A stretch of DNA of 64,000 bases from Leifsonia sp. PS1209 (GCF_012317045.1 NZ_CP051154.1:1860001-1924000), one strand, 5' to 3'; positions 1 to 8,854 are shown, numbered from the stretch's first letter. Notes: a model not told the origin generated them from the sequence alone. Program-made: numbers and translations.

Positions 1-365
1 CCGAGCGGATGCCGGCAGGAGGCCAGGCGGCGGGCGGCGGGACCAACTCGCTCACCCCCGCGATCGTCAAGAGCCTGCCTGCGCCGATCCGCGACGTGAT
101 CGTCGGGTCGTACAACGATGCGCTCACCCCGGTGTTCCTCTACATGGTCCCGCTGCTGCTCGTCGCGGTCGTGCTGCTCTGCTTCGTCAAGGAGAAGCCG
201 CTGGCCACCACCATCGAGCGCGATGTGGTCGCGACGACCGCCCAGATCGACGGTTCGACGCATCCGACACTGGATGCGGAAGCGGCCTCCCAGCAGGCGG
301 TTGCGTCCGACACGGCGCAGCCCGCCGAGGACGACGAGCTGGACGGAACGCTCCTCAGGAGCTGA
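1..365 (+). CDS. MFS drug exporter, C-terminal fragment (5' end outside window)
   Basis: Only the last ~120 codons are present; the frame is open from base 3 to the TGA at 363-365. The visible part holds one hydrophobic helix (VFLYMVPLLLVAVVLLCFV) followed by KEKPL, then an acidic Ala/Asp-rich tail of about 55 residues. That is how the last transmembrane helix and cytoplasmic tail of 14-TM drug:proton antiporters (DHA2, EmrB/QacA type) end. The family call rests on this tail alone, so the substrate cannot be guessed. No terminator hairpin is obvious before the next gene 108 bp downstream. Confidence 0.6.
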   Translation, partial: ERMPAGGQAAGGGTNSLTPAIVKSLPAPIRDVIVGSYNDALTPVFLYMVPLLLVAVVLLCFVKEKPLATTIERDVVATTAQIDGSTHPTLDAEAASQQAVASDTAQPAEDDELDGTLLRS

Positions 366-461
366 CCGGCCTCGTCGTCCGAACGGCCCGTCCTCCCCGG
401 CTTCGGGAGGGCGGGCCGTGCCCTTTACCCGCAATCACTGGCCCCGCGCGGCGGACGCTCC

Positions 462-473
462 TACAATGACGGC
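462..473 (+). promoter_or_regulatory. Leaderless promoter -10 box
   Basis: TACAAT at 462-467 is followed by six bases and then the ATG at 474, so transcription would begin at or next to the start codon. No Shine-Dalgarno sequence precedes this ATG. Confidence 0.5.
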
Positions 474-1121
474 ATGTTCGTCGAGGGCACCCTTCGATGG
501 CAGGTCACCGAGGACTGTCCCTGGGACCTGCTGATGGCGCTCGCCCTCCGCGACCTCGGACACCTCGACGGGGTCGGCGACCCCGTGATCCCGCGGCTGA
601 CGCCGGCGGTCGCTCCCGTGTTGCATCCGGCGACCGGTGCGCTCCCCGTGCTTCCCGCCCGGCGTCGCCCAGCGCATCCCGGAGCGGAGGGCAGCCCGCT
701 GGCCGAGCAGTGGCTGGCGTGGTTCGAGTTCACCGTCGACAGGGAGCGGAGGGCGGCGGGGTCGCTGCTGCAGCCGCCCCACTTCTCGGCGTTCGACAGG
801 GCGATCGAGCTGCAGGACCTCATCCTGGAGCACTTCGACGAGGCGCTGCTGTGGGCGACGGAGCGGCACGACGAGTACGCCAGGGCGAGCGCGCAGACGC
901 ACGCCAGGCGCGCAGCCGACATCGTGGATGTGGTGCGCGACCGCGAGCACGAGCTGCGGAGGCAGGCCGGCTACTTCCGGCTGGATCTCTCCGTGCTCCC
1001 GCTCGAGGAGCGCGGAGCCTGGATCGTCGGCCCGCACTCCGTCATCCTCAGCACGACCCTCCGAGACGACTCCGACGCCTTCCGCGCCTGGTTCGCCCCC
1101 GTCGTCGCCGCCCTCGTCTAG
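474..1121 (+). CDS. Conserved hypothetical protein (215 aa)
   Basis: I do not recognise the family. The protein is soluble, with no signal peptide or transmembrane segment. It has a Pro/Arg/Ala-rich stretch near residues 45-75 and a helical charged region (about 95-165) with several Trp, His and Glu residues. The start is set at the ATG placed six bases after a TACAAT box, which suggests a leaderless mRNA. It converges on the aldo/keto reductase, leaving 11 bp between stop codons, so there is no operon partner to hint at its job. Confidence 0.7.
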   Translation: MFVEGTLRWQVTEDCPWDLLMALALRDLGHLDGVGDPVIPRLTPAVAPVLHPATGALPVLPARRRPAHPGAEGSPLAEQWLAWFEFTVDRERRAAGSLLQPPHFSAFDRAIELQDLILEHFDEALLWATERHDEYARASAQTHARRAADIVDVVRDREHELRRQAGYFRLDLSVLPLEERGAWIVGPHSVILSTTLRDDSDAFRAWFAPVVAALV

Positions 1122-1132
1122 CTCCTCGCCGA

Positions 1133-2137
1133 TCAGGCGGGGCGCTGAGCGGGGGAGACGGTCTCTGCCGGGTCGGTGACGGCCACGTCGCCGACGGCCT
1201 CGTCGATGCGGGCGAGCACGTCGCCGGAGAGGCGGATGCCCGCTGCGGCGGCGTTGGAGGCGACCTGCTCCGGCTTGGATGCTCCGACGATGGCGCCCGC
1301 CACGTTCGGGTTCTGCAGCACCCAGGCGACGGCGAGCTGCGCCATCGTGATGCCGAGCTCGTCGGCGATCGGGCGGAGACGCTGCACGGCGGTGAGCACG
1401 TCGTCGTTCATGAACGACTTGATCGCGTTCGCGCCGCCCTTGCTGTCCGCGGCGCGGCTGCCCTCCGGCACCTCTCCGCCCGGCTGGTACTTGCCGGTCA
1501 GCACGCCCTGCGCCACCGGCGACCAGACGATCTGCGAGATGCCGAGCTCGGCGGAGGCCGGGACGACCTTGCCCTCGATGACCCGCCACAGCATCGAGTA
1601 CTGCGGCTGGTTGGAGATCAGCTGGAAGTTCAGCTCCTTCGCCAGCGCCGCACCGGCGCGCAGCTGCTCCGCGTTCCATTCGGAGACGCCGATGTAGAGC
1701 GCCTTTCCGGCGCGCACGACATCGGCGAACGCCTGCATCGTCTCCTCGAGCGGCGTCTCGTAGTCGTACCGGTGCGCCTGGTAGAGGTCGACGTAGTCGG
1801 TGCCGAGACGCTCCAGGGAGCCGTCGATCGACTCGAAGATGTGCTTGCGGGAGAGCCCGACGTCGTTGTGGCCCTTGGGGCCGGTGGGCCAGTAGACCTT
1901 CGTGAAGATCTCGAGGGAGGCGCGGCGCTCGGCCTTGAGCGCGTCGCCGAGGACCTTCTCCGCCGCCGTGTTCGCGTACGCATCCGCGGTGTCGAAGGTG
2001 GTGATGCCCGCATCCAGTGCTGCACGGACGCTCTGCGTCGCGATGTCGTTCTCCACCTGGGAGCCGTGGGTGAGCCAGTTGCCGTAGATGATCTCGGAGA
2101 TCTTGAGTCCGCTGTTGCCGAGGTACCTGAATTCCAT
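1133..2137 (-). CDS. Aldo/keto reductase
   Basis: A 334-residue NADPH-dependent oxidoreductase with a TIM-barrel fold. The N-terminus (MEFRYLGNSGLKISEI) is typical of the AKR family related to voltage-gated potassium channel beta subunits. FDTADAY near residue 50 carries the catalytic Asp and Tyr, and DYVDLYQAHRYD carries the His. The C-terminal part (GAIVGASKPEQV) matches the cofactor-binding end. The ATG at 2137 is preferred; a GTG three codons upstream is possible. The gene is divergent from dinB with about 80 bp between starts. The substrate is not predictable. A paralogue of a different subfamily lies at 21-22 kb. Confidence 0.9.
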   Translation of the reverse strand: MEFRYLGNSGLKISEIIYGNWLTHGSQVENDIATQSVRAALDAGITTFDTADAYANTAAEKVLGDALKAERRASLEIFTKVYWPTGPKGHNDVGLSRKHIFESIDGSLERLGTDYVDLYQAHRYDYETPLEETMQAFADVVRAGKALYIGVSEWNAEQLRAGAALAKELNFQLISNQPQYSMLWRVIEGKVVPASAELGISQIVWSPVAQGVLTGKYQPGGEVPEGSRAADSKGGANAIKSFMNDDVLTAVQRLRPIADELGITMAQLAVAWVLQNPNVAGAIVGASKPEQVASNAAAAGIRLSGDVLARIDEAVGDVAVTDPAETVSPAQRPA

Positions 2138-2219
2138 GATGCTCACGCTACCCGACGACACTGTCGGCGGCACGTGGCAAGCTTGTCTGGTGGGACGAGC
2201 GGACGGCAACGACAGGCGG

Positions 2220-3458
2220 GTGACCACCGAGCCGATCGACGACTCGTCCGCCACCATCCTGCACGTCGACATGGACGCGTTCTTCGCCTCCGTCGAGCTG
2301 CTCGACCGACCGGATGCGCGCGGCAAGCCCGCCATCGTCGGTCACCCCGGCCCGCGCTCGGTCGTGACCAGCGCGACGTACGAGGCGCGCAAGTTCGGGG
2401 TGCGCTCCGCGATGCCCGTCTCCCAGGCGCTCCGGCTCTGCCCGCAGGCGATCATCCTGCCGCCGCACATGCACAAGTACAAGGAGTATTCGGAGAAGGT
2501 CATGGCGATCTTCTCCGAGGTCACCCCGCTGGTGGAGGCGCTGAGCATCGACGAGGCTTTCCTCGACGTCGCGGGCGCCAGGCGGCTGCTCGGGTCGCCG
2601 CGCCGCATCGCCGAGCTGATCAGGGCGCGCGTGTACTCGGAGACCGGCCTCACCTGCTCGGTCGGCGCAGCGCCCACCAAGTTCATGGCCAAGCTGGCCT
2701 CCGGCCGGGCCAAGCCCGACGGCGTGCTGGTCATCCCGGAGTCCGCGATCATCTCCTACCTGCGCCCGCTGCCGGTCGGGGCGCTCTGGGGCGTCGGCGC
2801 CAGCACCCAGCAGGCGCTCGAACGACTCGGGATGCGCACGGTCGCCGACCTGGCCGACGCACCGCTGCACGTGCTGCAGAAGGCGGTGGGCGACGCCTCA
2901 GGACGCAAACTGCACGAGCTCGCGAACGGCAGGGATCCCCGCTCGGTGGTCACGGAGACCCGCGAGAAGAGCGTCGGGCACGAGATGACGTTCGAGACCG
3001 ACGTCTCCGATCAGGATCTGCTGCGCCGCGAACTGCTGCGGCTGTCCAACCAGGTGGGGGAGCGGCTGCGCAAGCACGGGTTCGTCGGGCGCACCGTCGC
3101 CCTCAAGCTGCGGTTCTCCGACTTCCGCACGGTGACGCGCTCGCGCACCCTCGGCGAGCCGACCAACGTCGGCAGGCGCATCTTCGAGGAGGCGTGGCAG
3201 GTCTACGAAGGGCTCGACCTCGGCCGCACCCCGATCCGTCTCATCGGCGTACGCGCCGAGCAACTGCTCGACGGCGGAGGCGACAGCCTGGCGCTCTGGG
3301 ATCCGGACGACGAGTGGCGCGAGACCGAGCGAACGCTCGACGCGGTCAGCGCACGGTTCGGGCGCGGGATGATCGGGCCGGCCTCCCTGGTGAAACGCCA
3401 GCCGGACGCCGACGCGGCGGCCGACGACGGCCGCAACCCGCGCTGGCTCAGCGACTGA
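2220..3458 (+). CDS. dinB: DNA polymerase IV (Y-family translesion polymerase)
   Basis: An error-prone Y-family polymerase acting in lesion bypass. The palm motifs are clear: VDMDAFFASVE (metal-binding Asp and steric-gate region) near residue 18, SIDEAFLDV near residue 105, and the Y-family tract VGAAPTKFMAKLAS. A little-finger domain follows (about 245-360), and the last 50 residues are a polar tail. The GTG at 2220 gives 412 aa, the usual length. A GTG at 2190 is an in-frame alternative; an ATG at 2088 would overlap the divergent aldo/keto reductase. No beta-clamp motif was confirmed at the C-terminus. Confidence 0.92.
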   Translation: MTTEPIDDSSATILHVDMDAFFASVELLDRPDARGKPAIVGHPGPRSVVTSATYEARKFGVRSAMPVSQALRLCPQAIILPPHMHKYKEYSEKVMAIFSEVTPLVEALSIDEAFLDVAGARRLLGSPRRIAELIRARVYSETGLTCSVGAAPTKFMAKLASGRAKPDGVLVIPESAIISYLRPLPVGALWGVGASTQQALERLGMRTVADLADAPLHVLQKAVGDASGRKLHELANGRDPRSVVTETREKSVGHEMTFETDVSDQDLLRRELLRLSNQVGERLRKHGFVGRTVALKLRFSDFRTVTRSRTLGEPTNVGRRIFEEAWQVYEGLDLGRTPIRLIGVRAEQLLDGGGDSLALWDPDDEWRETERTLDAVSARFGRGMIGPASLVKRQPDADAAADDGRNPRWLSD

Positions 3459-3490
3459 GCGTCAGCGCAGCAGGCTGAGCGCGCGACCGG

Positions 3491-4414
3491 TCAGCGCAGC
3501 CCGACGATGATGCCGCGGTGGTCGCTGCCGTTGTCCGGCAGCACGTCGCTCGACACGTTCGTCATGCCGCGCACCAGCGCGTGATCGAGCCGGGCGACCG
3601 GGAACTCGGCCGGCCAGGTGAAGCCGAAGCCGAGCGTGCTGTCCGGCGCCTCGGTAAGCGTGGACAGCAGCGGCTGGAACTTCCTGTCGGTGCTCGCCGT
3701 GTTGAAGTCGCCGACCACGATCAGCTTCGCCGCGTCGTCCGCGGCGACCGTCTCCGCCAGCTGCGACAGCATCGTGTCGCGCGACTGGTATGCGCCGGGC
3801 CGGACGGACGCGATGTGCACCGCGTAGACGCGCGTCGGCGTTCCCGGCGTCGCCAGGTCGACCCGCACCGCCCTGTCCCAGCCGAGGCCGAGGTCGAGCC
3901 GCTGCTCGTCGCTGATCGGGTACTTGCTCCAGACGCCGACCGTGCCGACGACGGCACTGTGCGGGTAGCCGGGGGCGAGGACGCCCGCGACCGTCTCCCG
4001 CGAGGTGGCGTCGAGTTCCTGCAGGGCGATCACGTCCGGCGCGCGGTCGGCGAGGTCTTTCGCGATCGCGCCCGCCGCAGTGTTCTGGGCGTGGATGTTC
4101 TCGCTCGCGACGGTCAGCGACGGCGCTCCCGCGTGCATCCCGGGCAGGATGGTCGGCAGGAACATGCTGCCCCAGACCGCGGCGGCCGCCGCGACGCAGA
4201 GCCCGCCGAACAGGGACAGCCGCAGCAGAGAGGCGATGCCGAGCAGCAGGATGACCCCGCCGAGCCACGGCAGGAAGGTCTCGATCAGCGACGCGGACCC
4301 CACGATGTTCGGCAGCAGACCGTGCCAGAGCAGCAGTGCGCCCACCATGAGGGCGAGCAGGCCTGTGACGATGCCGCGCGGGCCACGGCTGGAACGGATC
4401 ATCGACACTCGCAC
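3491..4414 (-). CDS. Membrane-anchored endonuclease/exonuclease/phosphatase (EEP) family protein
   Basis: A 307-residue protein with three N-terminal hydrophobic helices (about 15-35, 45-63, 68-86) and an external EEP domain. Family landmarks are ASENIHAQN (metal-binding Asn), ALQELD (catalytic Glu), GDFNTAS (Asp/Asn pair) and the closing GSDHRGI (Asp-His). EEP enzymes cleave phosphodiesters in DNA, sphingomyelin or other substrates; here the domain probably faces outside. The start could be the GTG at 4414 or the ATG at 4402. It converges on dinB with only 32 bp between them. Confidence 0.85.
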   Translation of the reverse strand: MRVSMIRSSRGPRGIVTGLLALMVGALLLWHGLLPNIVGSASLIETFLPWLGGVILLLGIASLLRLSLFGGLCVAAAAAVWGSMFLPTILPGMHAGAPSLTVASENIHAQNTAAGAIAKDLADRAPDVIALQELDATSRETVAGVLAPGYPHSAVVGTVGVWSKYPISDEQRLDLGLGWDRAVRVDLATPGTPTRVYAVHIASVRPGAYQSRDTMLSQLAETVAADDAAKLIVVGDFNTASTDRKFQPLLSTLTEAPDSTLGFGFTWPAEFPVARLDHALVRGMTNVSSDVLPDNGSDHRGIIVGLR

Positions 4415-4500
4415 GATTATTCACGGTGCACCGCTGAGAACCCGCCGCAAACGCTGGACAGAGGCTGAGCACTGCCCTGGTGAGCCTGGGAGCGGGAGGG

Positions 4501-4512
4501 TACGGTTGCTGC
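4501..4512 (+). promoter_or_regulatory. Leaderless promoter -10 box
   Basis: TACGGT at 4501-4506 sits six bases before the ATG at 4513, the spacing expected for a leaderless transcript. Confidence 0.4.
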
Positions 4513-4848
4513 ATGACCAACATCTCCCTGAAGCTCGCGGAAACGATCAGCTCAAACGGCATCAAGTCGGTCTACGGCGAGCCCGTGGAGATCGACGGGA
4601 CCACCATCGTCCCTGTCGCGGCCGTGCAGTACGGCTTCGGCGCAGGCTCGGCCGGGGAGGGCGAGGACGCCGACGCCCCCGGTGGAGCGGGCGGTGGAGG
4701 CGTGAGCATCCCGTTCGGTGCGTACATCAACGACGAGACCGGTGTGCACTTCCGTCCGAACATCATCACGCTGCTCGCCGTCGCCATCCCGTTCGTCTGG
4801 GTGGCCGGCCACGCCTGGGCACGCATCATCCGGGCGTTGAAGAAGTAG
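4513..4848 (+). CDS. GerW (YtfJ) family sporulation-like protein
   Basis: A 111-residue protein resembling the GerW/YtfJ family, which in Bacillus acts in spores but is widespread in non-sporulating actinobacteria with unknown function. It has an N-terminal amphipathic region, a conserved VPVAAVQYGFGAG core, a Gly/Asp/Glu-rich linker (about 45-65), then PFGAYI and a C-terminal hydrophobic segment (LLAVAIPFVWVAGHA) that may touch the membrane. The ATG at 4513 fits the leaderless promoter. It is monocistronic and followed directly by the TPP riboswitch. Confidence 0.75.
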   Translation: MTNISLKLAETISSNGIKSVYGEPVEIDGTTIVPVAAVQYGFGAGSAGEGEDADAPGGAGGGGVSIPFGAYINDETGVHFRPNIITLLAVAIPFVWVAGHAWARIIRALKK

Positions 4849-4857
4849 ACTGAACGC

Positions 4858-4950
4858 GAACACGGGAGTCCGGTGAGCCGGGCTGAGAGGAAACTTCTCA
4901 AGTTTCGACCGTTGAACCTGATCTGGATCATGCCAGCGCAGGGAGACATT
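4858..4950 (+). promoter_or_regulatory. TPP riboswitch (THI element)
   Basis: The region carries the conserved thiamine pyrophosphate aptamer blocks: CGGGAGTCCGGTGAGCCGGG, the pyrimidine-sensor CTGAGAGG at 4883-4890, ACCGTTGAACCTGATCTGG near 4908-4926, and CCAGCGCAGGGAGA at 4932-4946. It lies 45 bp before ykoE and should shut the transporter operon off when TPP is abundant. The short distance to the GTG start suggests control of ribosome access. Confidence 0.95.
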
Positions 4951-4994
4951 CTCGAATCCCGTGCCCTCTTTCCACGAACGAAAGGGCACGAACA

Positions 4995-5621
4995 GTGCAC
5001 GCAACACTCTCTCCGAGCACCACAGCCGATCGCAGCACGCGCGTCCTGAAATGGCGGGTCGTCGACATCGTCGTCGCCAGCGTGGTCGCCGTCGCCTCCG
5101 GCGTCGTCTTCTGGGTCTGGGGACAGCTCGACAACCCCATCTCCGGACCGGTGAGCGCCGTGCTCCCGGGCTTCCAGGGCATCCTGAACGGGCCGTGGCT
5201 GTTCGCGGGCGTGCTCGGTGCGCTGATCATCCGCAAGCCGGGTGCTGCGATCTACACCGAGCTGGTCGCCGCGACCGTCTCGGCGCTGATCGGCACGCAG
5301 TGGGGCTTCGCGACGCTCATCTCCGGGCTGGTGCAGGGCCTCGGTGTCGAGATCGTCTTCGCCCTGTTTCTCTACGCAAACTGGCGGCTGCCTGTCGCGC
5401 TGCTCGCGGGGGCCGGAGCGGGCATCGCGGAGTCGATCCTCGACCTCCTCTACTGGTACCCGGGCTCCAAGCTCGGCTTCGTCGTGACGTACACGATCAC
5501 CACGACCATCTCCGGCATCGTCGTGGCCGGGCTGCTCTCCTGGCTGCTCGTGCGCGCGCTGGCGAAGACCGGCGCGCTCAGCAGGTTCGCATCCGGTCGC
5601 GAGGCGACAGGCAGGGTCTGA
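4995..5621 (+). CDS. ykoE: YkoE-type substrate-binding subunit of a thiamine-precursor ECF transporter
   Basis: A 208-residue integral membrane S-component with about six transmembrane helices, starting at WRVVDIVVASVVAVASGVVF. The YkoE family binds hydroxymethylpyrimidine or a related thiamine moiety. The preceding TPP riboswitch and the ykoD and ykoC homologues directly downstream make the assignment firm. It starts at the GTG at 4995 behind AAAGGG. Its stop overlaps the apparent start of ykoD, so the subunits are translationally coupled. Confidence 0.9.
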   Translation: MHATLSPSTTADRSTRVLKWRVVDIVVASVVAVASGVVFWVWGQLDNPISGPVSAVLPGFQGILNGPWLFAGVLGALIIRKPGAAIYTELVAATVSALIGTQWGFATLISGLVQGLGVEIVFALFLYANWRLPVALLAGAGAGIAESILDLLYWYPGSKLGFVVTYTITTTISGIVVAGLLSWLLVRALAKTGALSRFASGREATGRV

Positions 5622-7171
5622 TCATCGCAGGCAGTGCGGATGGTCTGCGCGGACCGTCAGCCCCGGTCGCCGTTCGGGTCGACGACTGGGGCTGGCGCTA
5701 TGCCGGGCGCAACGCGTGGGCGGTCAGCGGACTGAGCCTGAGCATCCAGCCGGGGGAGCGGGTGCTGCTGCTCGGCGCATCCGGAGCGGGCAAGTCGACC
5801 GTGCTCGCAGGCCTCGCCGGGGTGCTCGGCGGGGACGACGACGGGGAGACCGTCGGGTCCGTCATCGTCGGGGGACGGCGCCCGGCCGATGCGCGTGGGG
5901 CGAGCGGGCTGCTGCTGCAGGACCCGGACTCGCAGGTCATCCTCGCGCGCGTCGGAGATGACGTGGCCTTCGCCTGCGAGAACCTCGGCGTGCCGCGCGA
6001 GCAGATCTGGCCGAGGGTGCGGGATGCGCTCGACGCGGTGCGGCTCCGGGTGCCGCTCGACCACCCCACCGCGGAGCTCTCCGGCGGTCAGAAGCAGCGG
6101 CTCGCCCTCGCCGGGCTGCTGGCGATGCGGCCGGGACTGCTGCTGCTCGACGAGCCGACGGCGAACCTCGACCCGGACGGCGTGATCGAGGTGCGTGAGG
6201 CTGTCGAGTCCGTGCTCGCGGCCACCGGGGCGACGCTGATCGTGGTCGAGCACCGCGTGGCCGTCTGGCGCGGCATCGTGGACAGGGTGATCGTGCTCGC
6301 CTCCGACGGCGGTGTGCTCGCCGACGGACATCCGGATGCCGTGCTCGCCGACACCTCGAACGAGCTGAGGACGGCAGGCGTCTGGCTGCCCGACGAACCG
6401 GTGCCCGTCGCCAGGGAGGTCGTCACCGGCGCACCGCTGCTGACCGCCGACGCGTTGGCGTTCGGCCGCGGTCCTGCCGTCGCCCGTCGCGCCCGGCGGG
6501 GGAGGCGCGGCCACGCGGACAGGACGGCCGAGCTCGCTGCCGCAGCACTGCCCGACCGGGTGGATGCGCGCATCGCCCAGGGCTCGGCGCTCGCCCTCGT
6601 CGGCAGGAACGGCGCGGGCAAGTCGACCCTGGCGCTCACCCTCGGCGGCCTGCTCCCTCCGCTCGGCGGGGTGCTGCGCGCAGAGGGGGCCCTCGCCGGT
6701 CAGGCCGGGCAGGAGCCCTCCGCGTGGCGCTCGCGCGACCTGCTCACCCGCATCGGCAGCGTGTTCCAGAATCCGGAGCACCAGTTCGTCGCCTCCACGG
6801 TCCGGGACGAGCTCGCCATCGGGCCGCGCGTCCTGCGCGAACCGGAGAGCGCGGTGACCGCGCGGGTCGACGAGCTGCTCGACCGGCTCTCGCTCGCACC
6901 GCTCGCCGACGCGAACCCGTTCACCCTCTCCGGCGGCCAGAAGCGCCGCCTCTCGGTGGCGACGGCGCTCGCCACCCGGCCCACCGTTCTCGTGCTCGAC
7001 GAGCCGACGTTCGGCCAGGACGCCAACACCTGGGCCGGTCTGGTCGCGATGATCGCCGAGCTGCGCGCCGAGGGGCACGCCATCGTCGCCGCGACCCACG
7101 ACGACGAGTTCGTGACCGCCATCGGCGCGACCAGGCTCGCGCTCGGCGCCGGAACGGAGGTGCGCGCGTGA
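5618..7171 (+). CDS. ykoD: YkoD-type double ATP-binding subunit of the thiamine-precursor ECF transporter
   Basis: A fused two-domain ABC ATPase that energises the YkoEDC importer. The first domain has Walker A GASGAGKST, signature LSGGQKQR and Walker B LLLLDEPTANLD. The second has GRNGAGKST, LSGGQKRR and VLVLDEPTFGQD. A basic linker (ARRARRGRRG) joins the halves. No ATG, GTG or TTG is in frame between the ykoE stop and the first Walker motif. The best start is a CTG at 5618 that overlaps the ykoE TGA (CTGA); a sequencing error is the alternative. The 3' end overlaps ykoC as GTGA. Confidence 0.88.
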   Translation: MIIAGSADGLRGPSAPVAVRVDDWGWRYAGRNAWAVSGLSLSIQPGERVLLLGASGAGKSTVLAGLAGVLGGDDDGETVGSVIVGGRRPADARGASGLLLQDPDSQVILARVGDDVAFACENLGVPREQIWPRVRDALDAVRLRVPLDHPTAELSGGQKQRLALAGLLAMRPGLLLLDEPTANLDPDGVIEVREAVESVLAATGATLIVVEHRVAVWRGIVDRVIVLASDGGVLADGHPDAVLADTSNELRTAGVWLPDEPVPVAREVVTGAPLLTADALAFGRGPAVARRARRGRRGHADRTAELAAAALPDRVDARIAQGSALALVGRNGAGKSTLALTLGGLLPPLGGVLRAEGALAGQAGQEPSAWRSRDLLTRIGSVFQNPEHQFVASTVRDELAIGPRVLREPESAVTARVDELLDRLSLAPLADANPFTLSGGQKRRLSVATALATRPTVLVLDEPTFGQDANTWAGLVAMIAELRAEGHAIVAATHDDEFVTAIGATRLALGAGTEVRA

Positions 7172-7947
7172 GCATCATCGCCCCGGTGCGCCAGGGACCG
7201 CTCGGCGCCGTCAACCCGGTCGCCAAGCTGGGCGCAGCCCTCATCGTCACGGTGGTGCTGCTGCTGTCCATCGACATCGTCTCCGCCGCGGTCGCGCTCG
7301 GCCTCGAGCTGGTGCTGCTGTGCTTCTCGCGCATCCCGTTCCGGGTGCTCGCGCTGCGCACGGCTCCCGTCTGGATCGCCGCGCCGCTCGCCGGGATCAC
7401 CACGCTGCTCTACGGCCGTACCAGCGGCGTCGTCTACGTGCAGTGGATGTTCGTGGAGATCAGCGACGGCTCCATCCAGCTGGCGGTTGCGACCACGCTG
7501 CGCATCCTCGCGATCGGCCTCCCCGCCGTGCTGCTGTTCATCACCATCGACCCGACCGACCTGGCCGACGGCCTCGCGCAGGTGCTTCACCTTCCTGCGC
7601 GGTTCGTGCTCGGCGGCCTGGCCGGGCTGCGGCTGGTCGGGTTGTTCGTCGACGACTGGCGCGCGCTCAGCCTCGCCAGGCGCGCCCGCGGCATCTCCGA
7701 GTCCGGAGCGCTCCGCCGGATGCTCGGCCAGGCGTTCGCCCTGTTCGTGCTGTCGATCCGCCGGGGCACCAAGCTCGCGACGGCGATGGAGGCGCGCGGC
7801 TTCGGGGCGTCGACCGTGCGCACCTGGGCACGGCAGAGCGTGTTCCGCGGGCGGGACTGGGTGGCGCTCTCCCTCGCCGCAGCCGTCGCGATCACCGCGG
7901 CAGGCGCCGCCATCGCAGCGGGGACGTGGCATGTCTTCGGCGCGTGA
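7168..7947 (+). CDS. ykoC: YkoC-type transmembrane (EcfT) subunit of the thiamine-precursor ECF transporter
   Basis: A 259-residue membrane coupling protein with about five hydrophobic helices. The two short Ala-Arg-Gly motifs that dock EcfT proteins onto the ATPases are visible as ARRARGIS (about 170) and AMEARGFG (about 207). It starts at a GTG overlapping the ykoD stop by four bases and completes the transporter. Its 3' end overlaps the following P-loop gene by 17 bp. Confidence 0.9.
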   Translation: MSIIAPVRQGPLGAVNPVAKLGAALIVTVVLLLSIDIVSAAVALGLELVLLCFSRIPFRVLALRTAPVWIAAPLAGITTLLYGRTSGVVYVQWMFVEISDGSIQLAVATTLRILAIGLPAVLLFITIDPTDLADGLAQVLHLPARFVLGGLAGLRLVGLFVDDWRALSLARRARGISESGALRRMLGQAFALFVLSIRRGTKLATAMEARGFGASTVRTWARQSVFRGRDWVALSLAAAVAITAAGAAIAAGTWHVFGA

Positions 7948-8557
7948 CGCCGAGCTGCGGCTGCGGGATGCGCTGCAGCGAGCGATCCGGGATGCGACTG
8001 CACGCCGGGCGGCGCCGGTGGTGCTCATCGACGGGCCGAGCGGGGCGGGGAAGAGCTCCCTCGCCGACCTGCTGCTGGCGGACTGGCCGGGCGACGTCGC
8101 CCCACGGCTGGTGCGGATGGACGACCTGTACCCGGGCTGGGGCGGGCTGGATGCGGCGAGCGAGGCGGTCGGGACGGACCTGCTCGCGCCGCTCCGCGCA
8201 TCCGGGGCAGGACGGTGGCGACGCTGGGACTGGGCGGCCGACGCCCCCGCCGAGTGGCACACCGTCGACGGCGACGCGCCCCTGATCGTCGAGGGATGCG
8301 GGACGCTCGCTCGTGCGAACGCGCGGCTCGCCGACCTCGCGCTCTGGCTCGACGCGGACGACGCCCTGCGAAAAGAGCGCGCGCTCGCCCGCGACGGACT
8401 CTCCTTCGCCACCCACTGGGACCAGTGGCAGCACGACTTCGAGCGCTACCTCGCGCGCGAACGCCCGAGGGAGAACGCCTCGCTCGTGCTCGACGTGACC
8501 GACTGGCCGCTGGCCGCAGCCCGGCAGGCAGCGCAGAGGACTAACGTTGAGGCATGA
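7931..8557 (+). CDS. P-loop nucleoside/uridine kinase-like protein
   Basis: A 208-residue soluble protein with an N-terminal Walker A (GPSGAGKSS near residue 30) and a following VRMDDLYPGW. The DD-Y motif resembles the substrate-binding region of uridine kinases and related small-molecule kinases. IVEGCGTLA and LWLDADD are later strands of the fold. Last gene of the thiamine-transporter operon, it overlaps ykoC by 17 bp, so a role with a thiamine precursor is possible but not shown. Its TGA overlaps the next ATG. Confidence 0.75.
   Translation: MSSARDAELRLRDALQRAIRDATARRAAPVVLIDGPSGAGKSSLADLLLADWPGDVAPRLVRMDDLYPGWGGLDAASEAVGTDLLAPLRASGAGRWRRWDWAADAPAEWHTVDGDAPLIVEGCGTLARANARLADLALWLDADDALRKERALARDGLSFATHWDQWQHDFERYLARERPRENASLVLDVTDWPLAAARQAAQRTNVEA
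8542..8553 (+). promoter_or_regulatory. Leaderless promoter -10 box inside the preceding gene
   Basis: TAACGT at 8542-8547 is six bases before the ATG at 8554, so the next gene could have its own leaderless promoter as well as read-through. Confidence 0.35.
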
Positions 8558-8820
8558 CCGCAGCAGAACAGACTGAGACCGAGTACATCGTCGAATACGT
8601 CGACGGCCCCCTGGCCGGAACGACCGAGCGACGCCTCCTGATCGACGGCAAAGTCGACGAGCGCATCGGCGCCGTGGCGGCCATCGAGGGTCTCGAGTCG
8701 CTGTTCTGGTACGTGGCGGGCGCCGAGCGCACCGTCAACGGCGAGAAGTACGTGTCGTACTCGTTCGACGCCCCGGACAGCGACCCCGTCGAGACCGAGA
8801 AAGAGGAAGAGTCCCTCTAG
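8554..8820 (+). CDS. Small acidic hypothetical protein (88 aa)
   Basis: I do not recognise the family. It is soluble and beta-rich, with an acidic C-terminus (DSDPVETEKEEESL). The ATG at 8554 overlaps the TGA of the kinase-like gene by four bases, which suggests coupling, although a leaderless -10 box is also present. GPLAGTTERRLLIDGKVDER resembles a beta-hairpin, and no catalytic motif is visible. Confidence 0.65.
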   Translation: MTAAEQTETEYIVEYVDGPLAGTTERRLLIDGKVDERIGAVAAIEGLESLFWYVAGAERTVNGEKYVSYSFDAPDSDPVETEKEEESL

Positions 8821-8854
8821 GCGGGCAGCTGGCGGGCCGGGCCGGCCGCGCCGG

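Noticed and set aside
435..1679. Long open frames on the strand opposite real genes, here and at many other places
   Set aside because: High GC makes long antisense frames common; their products are Arg/Pro/Gly-rich without domains, and they overlap well-supported genes.
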